DNA of 64,000 nucleotides from Luteitalea sp. TBR-22 (GCF_016865485.1 NZ_AP024452.1:1510501-1574500); one strand, 5' to 3'. Shown: positions 44,318 to 52,071, numbered from the stretch's first letter. Notes: a model not told the origin generated them from the letters alone. Numbers and translations: made by a program.

Positions 44318-44614
44318 ATGGACGACGAGCAGGACCCCACGCTCGAATCGGCAGAGCAGCGCGACGACGAGGAGGGCGCGCCAGTTCACGTGGCGGCAGA
44401 CCAACTGGAGCCGGACACCCTTCGGGCGGTGATCGAGTCGTTCGTGTTGCGCGAAGGCACCGACTACGGCCTGCACGAGACGTCGCTCGAGGACAAGGTG
44501 GCGCAGGTGCTGCGCCAGGTGCAGCGGGGCGAGGTCCACATCACGTTCGATCCCGGCACCGCGTCGGTCAACCTCGTGGTGGCGCCGGGGAGGAACGGCG
44601 CGCGCCGGCCCTAG
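44318..44614 (+). CDS. yheU: YheU (UPF0270) family protein with N-terminal extension
   Basis: The 98-residue product has the YheU core: ADQLEPDTLRAVIESFVLRE, then GTDYGLHETSLEDKVAQVLR, ending VNLVVAP. The family is small (about 72 residues) and of unknown function, known from gammaproteobacteria. The N-terminal 25 residues here are acidic (DDEQDPTLESAEQRDDEEG) and not part of the family. Its stop lies about 50 bp before the mobile-element region begins. Confidence 0.85.
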   Translation: MDDEQDPTLESAEQRDDEEGAPVHVAADQLEPDTLRAVIESFVLREGTDYGLHETSLEDKVAQVLRQVQRGEVHITFDPGTASVNLVVAPGRNGARRP

Positions 44615-44666
44615 CGGCGCATGACCTCCGAGGATCGGCACTGCGGCGCCTGCTGGTCAGGGCTGC

Positions 44667-44921
44667 ATCTGGAACGGCGTCAATTCCAAGGCGGCTCGCC
44701 GGATTCCGAGTGAGCTGTGGCCGGTCGTGCGCCGCAAGCTGGACCAGATCGATGCTGTGACGAAGCTTGACGACCTGCGCGTACCGCCGGGCAATCGCTT
44801 GCACGCGCTCGGTGGGGACCTGGCTGGGCATCATGCCGTGCGCGTCAACGACCAGTACCGACTCGTGTTTCGGTTCGAGGGTTCAGACGCTTTCGACGTG
44901 CGCTGCGCCGATGACCACTGA
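44667..44921 (+). pseudogene. higB: higB toxin remnant, 5'-truncated (copy 1)
   Basis: From IWNGVNSKAARRIPSEL onward this is identical in reading to the intact HigB at 55254-55544. The first 12 codons and the promoter/operator are missing, and an in-frame TGA lies at 44622. The only possible start is an internal GTG at 44727, giving 64 residues. It is likely a non-toxic relic next to an intact higA copy. Confidence 0.8.
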
Positions 44922-45231
44922 GGACACCGACATGCTGCCGACCCATCGCCCTCCGACGCACCCAGGTGAGATGCTCTTGAAGGAGTTCCTCGAGCCGTTG
45001 GCCGTGTCTCAAGTCGAGGCCGCCAAGCGGATGCACATTCCCTTCCAGCGCCTCAACGCGATCGTCAGGGGACGCCGCGGCGTCAGTGCGGATACGGCGC
45101 TGTTGCTTGAAGCCCTGACCCACTGGGACGCGGAGATCTGGATGACGCTTCAGGCGAAGTGGGATCTGTGGCATGCCATGCAGGCCCGGGGCCGGCGGCC
45201 ACGTGTCCGCGCCCTTCCGCAGTCCGCCTAG
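44911..45231 (+). CDS. higA: HigA-type antitoxin (copy 1)
   Basis: The 106-residue product has a Cro/CI-type helix-turn-helix (VSQVEAAKRMHIPFQRLNAI) after the conserved HPGEMLLKEFLEPL. It ends at the TAG at 45229-45231. The start overlaps the 3' end of the higB remnant, as in the intact pair at 55.5 kb. HigA normally neutralises HigB and represses the operon. The partner toxin here is truncated, so the protein may protect against toxin made from the second locus. It differs from copy 2 by only a few residues (for example KRMHI for KRMNI). Confidence 0.85.
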   Translation: MTTEDTDMLPTHRPPTHPGEMLLKEFLEPLAVSQVEAAKRMHIPFQRLNAIVRGRRGVSADTALLLEALTHWDAEIWMTLQAKWDLWHAMQARGRRPRVRALPQSA

Positions 45232-45318
45232 CAGCGACGATGGCCCTCCGGCCGGGCATGGCGTCCGAGCCAGCAACGACCCCTGCTCGTCGCGCAAGCG
45301 CGACGGCTACGTGCGCGG

Positions 45319-45514
45319 GCCCGGCAGGGCTCGACGCGAATGCCGAGCCCGGAGGGCGGAGGCATCGCGCTGAGGTCTGGCGTGGCGTGGCCAGGTCGCC
45401 AGGGCGAGACCTGGCACGCCCGGCAGGGCTCGACGCGAATGCCGAGCCCGAAGGGCGGAGGCATCGCGCTGAGGTCTGGCGTGGCGTGACCAGGTCGCCA
45501 GGGCGACCTGGCAC
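45319..45514. repeat. Tandem ~98-bp unit containing a hairpin and tRNA T-arm sequence
   Basis: Two consecutive units start at 45319 and 45418 and continue into the tRNA remnant at 45515 (periods 99 and 97 bp). Each unit begins with GCCCGGCAGGGCTCGA, the 3' T-arm/acceptor part of the tRNA-Arg, and ends in a hairpin (CCAGGTCGC...GCGACCTGG). Near-identical units precede the remnant at 48.3 kb (48228-48320). It suggests local slippage or duplication of the attachment core. Confidence 0.65.
45490..45511. other. Perfect 9-bp hairpin abutting the att core
   Basis: CCAGGTCGC (45490-45498) and GCGACCTGG (45503-45511) surround a CAGG loop. The same hairpin occurs at 48296-48317. A variant with three extra bases lies at about 45391-45413. 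Confidence 0.6.
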
Positions 45515-45553
45515 GCCCGTCAGGGCTCGAACCTGCGACCCCCGGCTTAGAAG
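45509..45553 (-). repeat. Attachment-site-like remnant of tRNA-Arg(UCU), outer left copy
   Basis: It matches the 3' part of the tRNA at 57055-57099 from the anticodon loop (CTTCTAAG) to the encoded CCA, with one changed base in the T-arm (GCCCGTCAG). Identity stops exactly at the anticodon loop, the usual crossover point for tyrosine recombinases. Only the island side carries an arm-site pair. Confidence 0.85.
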
Positions 45554-45658
45554 TTTTCGGGAGCGAGGCCACTCGAGGCCGCAGGCCACTGCTGCGGCCT
45601 CACCTCGATGAGCGCGGACAGCGGAAGGCCACTCCGAGCCGCTCCAGGCAGCCCCGGA

Positions 45659-45678
45659 TTGTCCGTCGATTGTCAGTC
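45659..45678 (-). promoter_or_regulatory. Arm-type site pair at the left end (TTGTCCGTC/TTGTCAGTC)
   Basis: Two 9-bp motifs begin at 45659 and 45670, exactly 11 bp apart, about 105 bp from the tRNA remnant. Equivalent pairs occur at 48467/48478 and 55089/55100. Inverted versions (GACTGACAA) occur before the other cores. Confidence 0.7.
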
Positions 45679-45709
45679 GAACTCAGCCGCGAGCCGGCAG
45701 GCCAGCTGG

Positions 45710-46049
45710 CTAGAGTCGTGAGCGCAGTGCCACTAATCGCGGCAACAGGCACGGCACTTCTTCAGCCACGACACTCCACACGATGTCGTCGTCGATGCCG
45801 AAGTAGCCGTGCGCCAGCACGTCACGCAGCCCCGTGATTCGACGCCACGGGATCTCGCCATCGAGGCTACGCACGTCGGCGGGGACGTTCTTGGCGGCCT
45901 CGCCGAGCACCTCGAGGTTCCGCAGGACGGCATCGTGGGCCATGGTGCCAGACACCAACTGCGCGTCGGACCAGGCCGCTGGTGTACTCCCCGATGCGGC
46001 GACACGCCTCGATCATGTCATCGAGGTAGAGGGGGACGTCACGCGACAC
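45710..46049 (-). pseudogene. hepT: HepT-like (DUF86) toxin, frameshifted
   Basis: The N-terminal part (GTG at 46049, SRDVPLYLDDMIEACRRIGEY) and the C-terminal part (MAHDAVLRNLEVLGEAAKNV; RDVLAHGYFG with the R-x4-H-x-Y active motif) are in different frames. They join near 45985, where a 1-bp change breaks the frame. Intact HepT proteins act as ribonucleases or tRNA-targeting toxins and are neutralised by AMP transfer from MntA. Here the toxin is broken while MntA is intact. It overlaps mntA by 11 bp. Confidence 0.8.
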
Positions 46050-46332
46050 GGCGGGCTTCGGCTTCGATGCGTGGCTTCAGTTGTGACCGCAGCGCCGCGC
46101 GGGTCACCAGATCGACGCGTGCGCCCAGGGTGTCTTCCAGCAGCGCCTTGAGGTCCATGAACCGCGCGAACGTTGCCGGCCCGTCGAACTCGACCAGCAC
46201 GTCGACGTCGCTGTCCGCCCGAGCCTCGCCGCGGGCCACCGACCCGAACACGTACAGCGCGGCGACGCCCAACTCGGACTTCAGTCGAGGGGCGAGCTGG
46301 CGTATGGCGGAGGCGACGGCGTCCAGTGTCAT
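46039..46332 (-). CDS. mntA: MntA-like nucleotidyltransferase antitoxin (copy 1)
   Basis: The 97-residue product has the minimal nucleotidyltransferase motif FGSVARGEARADSDVD, giving the GSxxRG loop and the D-x-D metal site. Its start, MTLDAVASAIRQLAP, sits at the ATG at 46332. It precedes and overlaps the HepT-like gene, the standard MntA/HepT order. In active pairs it AMPylates HepT. A second, equally intact copy at 49191-49484 has lost its hepT entirely. Confidence 0.85.
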   Translation of the reverse strand: MTLDAVASAIRQLAPRLKSELGVAALYVFGSVARGEARADSDVDVLVEFDGPATFARFMDLKALLEDTLGARVDLVTRAALRSQLKPRIEAEARRVA

Positions 46333-46407
46333 CGAGAACTCGCGCCCAGAATACCGAGGTGCCGCAGGGGCCCGCCTCGATGGTGACGTACGATCGGGGA
46401 CGGAGGC

Positions 46408-46629
46408 ATGGCCGTGCCGCACAAGTACGAACTCATCGTATTCTGGAGCGCAGAGGACGCGTCGTTCGTGGTGGATGTGCCGGAACTTCCCGGGTGCATG
46501 GCGCACGGTGCCACTCCGCCTGACGCGGTTGCTGCGGCGCAAGAGGCCATTCAGCTCTGGCTCGATACGGCAGCTGCCGCCGGGCGTCCCATCCCCGAAC
46601 CTAAGGGCCGGCGGCTGCTGTACGCGTAG
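46408..46629 (+). CDS. hicB: HicB-like antitoxin (copy 1)
   Basis: The 73-residue product matches the short HicB domain: KYELIVFWSAEDASFVVDVPELPGC, then HGATPPDAVAAAQEAIQLWL. No HicA toxin of about 60 residues is found next to it, and no DNA-binding tail is present. It is therefore an orphan antitoxin or a protein of another role. It is divergent from mntA with a 75-bp spacer. A second copy at 49.55 kb is split by an insertion sequence. Confidence 0.85.
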   Translation: MAVPHKYELIVFWSAEDASFVVDVPELPGCMAHGATPPDAVAAAQEAIQLWLDTAAAAGRPIPEPKGRRLLYA

Positions 46630-46638
46630 GCGTCGTAG

Positions 46639-46917
46639 AAGGCGCCGTCCGAGAGACTCCGCGCACCCGCGAACTCGACAGGGCAGCCAGCAGCGGGCGT
46701 GAAGGTGCGCACCAGGCCCGCCTCAGACGGCAACTTCCCATGGACAACGATCCGCACGGACTCACGCGGCGGCTTCTCGTTCGCCCTCGTGAGCGGCGTG
46801 TCCTATCGGCTGGTCGCCGAACGGGAGGACGGTATAGGCAAGGGGACCGAGCTTACGCTCGAACCCTCGCAAGTGCTGTCACAGCTTCGCCTGACGCTTC
46901 CAGGCCATGCCCGCTGA
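46639..46917 (+). pseudogene. C-terminal fragment of a carboxypeptidase-regulatory-like domain protein
   Basis: The frame is open from 46639 to the TGA at 46915-46917 but has no proper start. The residues TTIRTDSRGGFSFALVSGVS and YRLVAEREDG form the end of a beta-sandwich regulatory domain. It is likely the tail of a larger exported protein left over after a rearrangement. Confidence 0.45.
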
Positions 46918-47031
46918 CGTGCATCGTTGTTCGCCTCGCGAGACGACATGCGCCAAGGTGGGCGGTTCACAGCGCCGCATTGCGATTGCACACGTGGCTG
47001 TGACGCGAATCAGAACGATCAGGAGTGGGCA

Positions 47032-47733
47032 ATGGAGAACAGGGCTTTCATGCCGCGTAAGGTGCGTATGGCGTCGGTGGATGCGAGGAAGCTCGTGACC
47101 GAATGGAGCGCCGTCCTAGACCAGGCGCTCTCTCGCCGGCTGGCAGGACGGGCCTACGTGACTGCTGATGGCAAGGTGATTCTGTTACCCAGTCGGAGCG
47201 CGTACGCAAACGTGTACGAGTCGAGGGACGAAGTTGAGGCATGGCTTGCGGACGTCTTCCGTCGTGCGCAGGCGGCGCCACATCTGAGCACCTTGATCCC
47301 CAGTGGGCGTGATTTCGGATCATGCGCACCTGCTCTGGCGGAGGGACTGCTGCAGAACTTGGGCATTGCGAGTCGTGCGTACGAGCCGTCATTGCTCGGA
47401 GCGGTTGAGAAGCGGTTGCGGAGCATACCAAGGGAAGAAGTGATGCGGCCGCCACTACTTGAATCGATCATGGCCCTCGTTGGCGAATGCATCCGAACTC
47501 AGGTGAAGGGTAGTACCTGGTGGATGCGCGATACGGACGAGGGCTGGGAGCCACTAATCGTGAGCTCGGAGCGCAGAGTCACCCCGGTGCTGAGGAGCTA
47601 CAAGGAGCTTCTGGAGAGGTTTCCGGCGCCGTCGTTGAGGACGTACGTGGAATGGGTCGTGACGGCCCCGCAACGCTGGATACCAATCGAGCAGACGCCG
47701 GCTCGCCAGGGAGACGTCACCCCCTCGCAGTAG
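47032..47733 (+). CDS. Hypothetical protein, about 233 residues, element cargo
   Basis: It starts at the ATG at 47032 with AGGAG 6 bp upstream (a longer frame from 46927 is less likely). I do not recognise a family. The protein is soluble and charged. Features include VTADGKVILLPSRSAYANVY near residue 50, VEAWLADVFRRAQ, a helix bundle with LESIMALVGECIRTQVKG and WWMRDTDEGWEPLIV. Base use is less GC-rich than in flanking core genes, consistent with transfer. It is the only large gene of the first element, so it may be its main cargo (immunity, defence or another role). Confidence 0.6.
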   Translation: MENRAFMPRKVRMASVDARKLVTEWSAVLDQALSRRLAGRAYVTADGKVILLPSRSAYANVYESRDEVEAWLADVFRRAQAAPHLSTLIPSGRDFGSCAPALAEGLLQNLGIASRAYEPSLLGAVEKRLRSIPREEVMRPPLLESIMALVGECIRTQVKGSTWWMRDTDEGWEPLIVSSERRVTPVLRSYKELLERFPAPSLRTYVEWVVTAPQRWIPIEQTPARQGDVTPSQ

Positions 47734-47968
47734 CGGCGAACGGAGTCCGGTCGCTACTGCCGTCGTCGTGGCGGCGCACAACGTGGACCACAGACCTGCG
47801 GTGATCGCGGGTGGGCCTGATCGATCTCGTGTCAGCTTCGCGAAGGTGGTCGAGGGGCAGAGGAGTCGTCAGGTCGTGGATCGCTGGACCAAGGCCTGTC
47901 GCGTCCGGTCGGCCGGCTAAGCATCGAGACAGCTGGCCCGCGGCGCTGACCGGTAAGCGAGGACCCAC

Positions 47969-48164
47969 GACTGACAATTGACTGACAACGCGACGGGCAT
48001 CGTCATCCGAGCGAGCACCGACCCACTTGCCCAAAGAGCCGGGGCGCGCACACCCAAGGAATGCATCGCGAGAGTGCCAAGGCCGGCGGTGCGCGATGGC
48101 CAGCGATGCAATTCCGGGCGTGCCCAGGATGGACCACCGGCCTAAACTGACAAACGACTGACCC
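47969..48164 (+). promoter_or_regulatory. Two arm-type site pairs at the right end of element 1
   Basis: GACTGACAA-type motifs begin at 47969 and 47980, and again at 48145 (AACTGACAA) and 48156 (last bases diverged). Each pair has an 11-bp period. They are inverted relative to the pairs on the other side of each core. Confidence 0.7.
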
Positions 48165-48314
48165 ACCTTCGCCTCTTCGAGGCTTCGGCGGGCAGGCAAC
48201 TTGACAACGAGGTCAGGAGTCAGCGTGCCCGGCAGGGCTCGACCCGCCTTCGCACCTACGGCGCTTCGGCGCGCTGAGGTCTGGCGTGGCGTGACCAGGT
48301 CGCCAGGGCGACCT

Positions 48315-48359
48315 GGCACGCCCGGCAGGGCTCGAACCTGCGACCCCCGGCTTAGAAGT
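48315..48359 (-). repeat. Attachment-site-like remnant of tRNA-Arg(UCU), internal copy
   Basis: It matches the tRNA 3' part from anticodon loop to CCA and differs from the intact gene only at the discriminator position (GCCA for ACCA). Arm pairs lie on both sides (48145-48164 and 48467-48486), so the site has the form of a junction between two tandem elements. Confidence 0.88.
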
Positions 48360-48466
48360 TTCCGGGAGCGAGGCCGCCTGGGACCGCAGCAGGCCGCTGC
48401 GGCCTCACCAGGCTGAACCGAATCGCTGCTGCAGACCACCCGAAGCCGCCACAGGCAGCCTCGGAT

Positions 48467-48486
48467 TATCCGTCGATTGTCAGTCG
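48467..48486 (-). promoter_or_regulatory. Arm-type site pair at the left end of element 2
   Basis: TTATCCGTC (48467) and TTGTCAGTC (48478) are 11 bp apart and 108 bp from the tRNA remnant, matching the pairs at 45.66 and 55.09 kb. Confidence 0.65.
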
Positions 48487-48498
48487 AGCTCGGCCGCG

Positions 48499-48762
48499 CT
48501 ACTGGCCCACCTTCACGAGCGCGTCCGCCAGGCGGACCTTGATAAACGCTTGCCTCGTGACGCCGAGCCGGCGCGCCTCCTGGTCGATCTCCCGCAACAG
48601 GTCCACAGGGAAGTCCACGTTCACCCGCTGGACCTCGCGGCCCGGACGGGTCGCTGTGCTGAGGTCCATGTGCGCTGACAGGTCCTTCCCTGCATCGTGC
48701 AGGGCATCGAGTCGCGCAGCGGGGAGTGGCTCAGTCCTGACGATAGGCGTCTTCTTCTTCAT
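48499..48762 (-). CDS. brnA: BrnA-type ribbon-helix-helix antitoxin
   Basis: The 87-residue product has a basic start (MKKKTPIVRTEPLP) and a C-terminal ribbon-helix-helix (QRVNVDFPVDLLREIDQEAR; VTRQAFIKVRLADAL). It overlaps the brnT stop by 32 bp. It should bind the toxin and repress the operon through the palindrome upstream of brnT. Confidence 0.85.
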   Translation of the reverse strand: MKKKTPIVRTEPLPAARLDALHDAGKDLSAHMDLSTATRPGREVQRVNVDFPVDLLREIDQEARRLGVTRQAFIKVRLADALVKVGQ

Positions 48763-48994
48763 CGCGTGCTCTTCTGACGGAAATGATGCGCACTCGACCG
48801 TCGCGGGTGGTGGTGAAGGCCGACCACACGCGGTTGCCGATCCGGCCAATGACCTGCACGCGCGGCTCGTCGGTGGACCGGGCGGGAATCTCGAGCCGGT
48901 CCGGGTCCTGCCAGAGCGCTTGCGCATCAACGAAGTCGATGCCGTGCTTGCGCAGATTCGAGGCCGACTTTGCCGGATCGAACTCGAATTCCAT
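48731..48994 (-). CDS. brnT: BrnT-type ribonuclease toxin
   Basis: The 87-residue product has the BrnT core MEFEFDPAKSASNLRKHGID, then IGRIGNRVWSAFTTTRDG and VRIISVRRARDEE (the catalytic RxxR region). BrnT is a RelE-like ribosome-independent RNase. The pair appears complete and potentially active, unlike the other pairs in the element array. Confidence 0.88.
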   Translation of the reverse strand: MEFEFDPAKSASNLRKHGIDFVDAQALWQDPDRLEIPARSTDEPRVQVIGRIGNRVWSAFTTTRDGRVRIISVRRARDEEEDAYRQD

Positions 48995-48996
48995 AC

Positions 48997-49013
48997 GGTA
49001 TATAAAATATACC
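48997..49013. promoter_or_regulatory. Perfect 17-bp palindrome operator of brnTA
   Basis: GGTATATAAAATATACC (seven-base arms around AAA) ends 2 bp before the brnT ATG. Its position and AT-rich core fit an operator overlapping the -10 region, with a very short or absent leader. BrnA is the expected repressor. Confidence 0.7.
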
Positions 49014-49190
49014 TTTGTCGAACCTACCGCAAGCTCACGACTCGTCCGCGCGTCAGGCTGCGAATGTGCTGGTTCTGAATGTCAGGAGCACCGAGCTCAG
49101 CCGAGCTATGGCTTGTCCGAGTCGTGCGCGCCGTGCGTTCAGTCGCCGTAGCCAGGAAGGGACTTCCTCGGCAAGGACGTCAGCGGAACG

Positions 49191-49484
49191 TCACGCGACA
49201 CGGCGGGCTTCGGCTTCGATACGTTGCATCAACTGCGTGCGTAGCGCCGCGCGGGTCACCAGGTCCACGCGGGCGTCCAGGGCGTCTTCCAGCAGCGCCT
49301 TCAGGTCCATGAACCGGGCGAACGTGGCCGTACCGTCGAACTCGACCAGTACGTCGACGTCGCTGTCCGGACGGGCGTCGCCCCGAGCCACTGACCCGAA
49401 CACATACAGCGCCGCGACTGCCAACTCGGACGTGAGTCGAGGAGACAGTTGGCGTACGGCTGCGGCGACGGCGTCCAGAGTCAT
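49191..49484 (-). CDS. mntA: MntA-like nucleotidyltransferase antitoxin (copy 2, orphan)
   Basis: The 97-residue product is close to copy 1 with the same motif (FGSVARGDARPDSDVD). It starts at the ATG at 49484. Downstream only the first few codons of hepT (VSRDVPL) remain before the sequence diverges, so it is an antitoxin without a toxin. It is divergent from the interrupted hicB copy. Confidence 0.85.
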   Translation of the reverse strand: MTLDAVAAAVRQLSPRLTSELAVAALYVFGSVARGDARPDSDVDVLVEFDGTATFARFMDLKALLEDALDARVDLVTRAALRTQLMQRIEAEARRVA

Positions 49485-49762
49485 CGAGAACTGGCGCCGA
49501 GTATAGCGAGGTGCTGCTGGTCGGCGTCGTGATCCCCAGTACCATGGAGCCGTGGCGGTGCCGCACAAGTACGAACTCATCGTGTTCTGGAGCGCAGAGG
49601 ACGCGTCGTTCGGGGTGGATGTGCCGGAACTTCCCGGGTGCATGGCGCACGGTGCCACTCCGCCTGATGCGGTTGCTGCGCCTCGGTGGACGGGTCAAAA
49701 CCGGCCATTTCGTGGACGTCCAAAACCGGCCATTCCCGCCGGGCGTCGAGACGGTCTGAGTT

Positions 49763-50524
49763 CTACTGCGCGGCTGCCTCCGGACGCAAGTCGGTGTGCA
49801 CCTTGGTTCGCCAGCTGCGGGGGCCGCACTTGAGCACGTGGGCGTGGTGCAGCAGGCGATCGAGCAGCGCCGTGACGGCGGCGGTGTCGCCGAGCAGCTT
49901 GCCCCAGTCATCGACCGGCCGATTGGACGTCAGCAGCGTCGAGGCGCGTTCGTAGCGCCGCATGATCACCTCGAGCAGGTCCTCGGCGGCCGTGTGCGGT
50001 AGCTTGCGCATGCCGAGGTCGTCGATGATCAGCAGCGGCACGGTGGTCAGCTCCAGCATCAGCGCTTTGCGCGTCCCTTCCACGCTGGCCTCGGTGATCT
50101 CCTCGAGCAGGATGTGCGCTTCGCGATACAGCACGCGATAGCCCTGCAGGATGGCCGCACGCCCGATGGCCTGCGCGAGATGGCTCTTGCCGGTGCCGGG
50201 CGGGCCGAGGAGCAGCACGTCTTCTCGCTGCGCCACGAAGCGCGCGGTGGCGAGCTCGTGGATCAGCGCCTGCGGCATCTTCCGGTTGAAGCCAAAGTCA
50301 AAGGTGTCGAGGGTCCGCTCGGCATCACGAAAGCCGGCCTGCTGCAGCCGGCGTGCGAGGAGCCGGTCCTGGCGGCGCAGCAGCTCGTCGCCGACCAGCG
50401 CCGAGAGCAGATCGATCGGGGCCTGGCGTTCCTGCTGCGCCTGGCGCAGGCGGGCCTCGAGGACATCGGCCATCCCGGAGAGGCGCAGCTTGCGCAGGGC
50501 GGCATCGAGTTCGGGCAGCGTCAT
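49763..50524 (-). CDS. istB: IS21-family transposition helper ATPase
   Basis: The 253-residue product has an N-terminal helical part and an AAA+ core with Walker A GPPGTGKSHLAQAIG and Walker B LLIIDDLG. IstB selects the target and stimulates the IstA transposase. It starts at 50524 within the end of istA (ATGA overlap). Confidence 0.93.
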   Translation of the reverse strand: MTLPELDAALRKLRLSGMADVLEARLRQAQQERQAPIDLLSALVGDELLRRQDRLLARRLQQAGFRDAERTLDTFDFGFNRKMPQALIHELATARFVAQREDVLLLGPPGTGKSHLAQAIGRAAILQGYRVLYREAHILLEEITEASVEGTRKALMLELTTVPLLIIDDLGMRKLPHTAAEDLLEVIMRRYERASTLLTSNRPVDDWGKLLGDTAAVTALLDRLLHHAHVLKCGPRSWRTKVHTDLRPEAAAQ

Positions 50525-52071
50525 GTGGGATCTCCTGTGGTGCGATCGATCAGATCGCGATAGACGGTCAGTTGACGGATCAGCGGGTCGACCTGCCGCA
50601 GCGTGAGCGGCGGCCGTCGCTCCAGGTAGCGGCGGAGGAAGCGGTAATTGAGGACGCGCAGCTCGAGCGCCGCCTTGGCCGCGTCCTCGAGGGCGATCGG
50701 GCCGTAGCGCTTCGCGAGGGCGAGCGCGCCGAGGATGCGGCGTGTGCCGGCCGCGCCGTCGTGCGTGTGGATGTGCGTGCACAGCGTGTGCAGCGCGGGA
50801 CCGATCCGGCGGGCGCGCGCCAGGAGCGCGAGCGTCGTCGCCGGCGTCTTGGCGGGCCGGTCCGCCTCCGCGATGCGGTGATGCCCCCGCGGCCCACGCA
50901 CATGCTCGCGCAGCAGTTGGCCGTCGAGCGTGAGCAGGCGCACGACCCCATCGGTCCACTGCACCTGGACACGCTGGCCGATCCAGCCGGGCGGCGCCGA
51001 GTAGTAGGCGGCCTCGACCTCGACGCAGCCATCGAGATGCACGGTGCGCGTGCCGTACCGGTAATAGCGAAACGGCGTGACGGGAAGCGCCTGCAGCACG
51101 GGCTGCTCCTCGGCAAACATCGCGGCCACCTGCCGCTTCGTCGTGCCGTGGATGCGGGTGTCCGCCCAGTGGGCCGTCCAGCGATCGAGGTAGGCCTGCG
51201 CGTCCTCGAGGGACTCGAAGCGCTGCCCCTTGAGCGGCGTCTGCTTCGCGTGGCCGACGCTGCGTTCGACCTTGCCCTTGCGATCGGGATCGCGCACGCG
51301 ACACGGCAGCGCCGTGACGCCGTAGTGCGCGAGCACATCGCGATAGAGCGGATTGATCGTCGGGTCGTAGACGTCCGGCGTCAGCACGCCTTCGCGCAGG
51401 TTGTCGAGGACCAGCACGCGCGGGGCGCCGCCCAGCTGACGAAGCGCCTGCTCGTGCAGCGTGGCCCAGATCGCCGCGCTCGACTGCCACGTGAGGAGGT
51501 AGACGGCCTTACGCGAGTAGCCGAGCGTCAGCACAAACAGGCGTGTGCGCCGGTGTTTGCCCCCGCCCGGCGGCCGCACCATCGGCCCCTCGCCGTAATC
51601 GACCTGGGCCTCCTCGCCCGGCGCGGTGACGATCACCACGCGCGCCTCCGGCGTCGCGGCACCACGCAGCCGGCCGACGAAGCGCCGGACGCTCGCGTAG
51701 CCGGCCGTGAAGCCGTGGTCGTCGACCAGGTCCTGCCAGATCGCGCGGGCGTTCCGCCCGCGACCGACCGCCTCGGTGATCAGGTCGCGGTACGGCGTGC
51801 AGGCGCTCGCACTCGAGGCGCGGGACGGTGTGGGGTCGGTGGACACCCCCGTCGGCGAAATGGCCGGATTTGCCGCCGCTTCGCTCGGCGGCGCGGGCGC
51901 GTCGGCCCGCGGCCGCCCGCGGCCCCGCACGGCGACACCGGCGGCCCGGAGATAGCCGCTGATGGTCTCGCGGCGCACGCCGGTCGCCTGCTCGATGCGG
52001 CGCAGCGACCAGCCCAGGCGCCCCAGCGCCACCACCTGCTGCTGTTTTTGTGGGTCCAAGACGTTCCCCAT
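50521..52071 (-). CDS. istA: IS21-family transposase
   Basis: The 516-residue product starts MGNVLDPQKQQQVVALGR with a helix-turn-helix (WSLRRIEQATGVRRETIS). A DDE integrase core follows, with VDYGEGP as the first aspartate, VLVLDNLREG as the second and GKVERSVGHAK carrying the glutamate. A C-terminal beta domain (GCVEVEAAYYSAPPGWIG) closes it. It catalyses cut-and-paste or copy-out transposition of the element. Confidence 0.93.
   Translation of the reverse strand: MGNVLDPQKQQQVVALGRLGWSLRRIEQATGVRRETISGYLRAAGVAVRGRGRPRADAPAPPSEAAANPAISPTGVSTDPTPSRASSASACTPYRDLITEAVGRGRNARAIWQDLVDDHGFTAGYASVRRFVGRLRGAATPEARVVIVTAPGEEAQVDYGEGPMVRPPGGGKHRRTRLFVLTLGYSRKAVYLLTWQSSAAIWATLHEQALRQLGGAPRVLVLDNLREGVLTPDVYDPTINPLYRDVLAHYGVTALPCRVRDPDRKGKVERSVGHAKQTPLKGQRFESLEDAQAYLDRWTAHWADTRIHGTTKRQVAAMFAEEQPVLQALPVTPFRYYRYGTRTVHLDGCVEVEAAYYSAPPGWIGQRVQVQWTDGVVRLLTLDGQLLREHVRGPRGHHRIAEADRPAKTPATTLALLARARRIGPALHTLCTHIHTHDGAAGTRRILGALALAKRYGPIALEDAAKAALELRVLNYRFLRRYLERRPPLTLRQVDPLIRQLTVYRDLIDRTTGDPT

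Larger units (their letters stand above)
44666..45236. repeat. 571-bp direct repeat (higBA), copy 1 of 2; copy 2 at 55289-55859
   Basis: The two copies are nearly identical at the nucleotide level (a handful of substitutions such as CACATT/AACATT) and end abruptly at the same sequence, CAGCG. They lie 10,623 bp apart in the same orientation, bracketing the element array. Recombination between them would delete the region between. Confidence 0.85.
45232..45708. other. 477-bp spacer with tandem hairpin repeats and the leftmost tRNA remnant
   Basis: No gene is visible. It holds two or more copies of an approximately 98-bp unit (45319-45514), a tRNA-Arg 3' remnant (45509-45553) and an arm-site pair (45659-45678). 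Confidence 0.7.
47734..48498. other. 765-bp gene-free junction between elements 1 and 2
   Basis: No coding region is supported. It contains arm-site pairs (47969-47988, 48145-48164), an imperfect hairpin block around 48020-48120, the 93-bp unit, the tRNA remnant at 48315-48359 and a third arm pair at 48467-48486. Confidence 0.8.

Noticed and set aside
45319-45514. CRISPR array
   Set aside because: Unit length (~98 bp), only two or three copies and no unique spacers do not fit CRISPR; no cas genes are present.
45733-46005. 90-residue frame over the HepT-like gene
   Set aside because: Wrong frame: the HepT motif RDVLAHGYFG is encoded by the frame ending at 45710.
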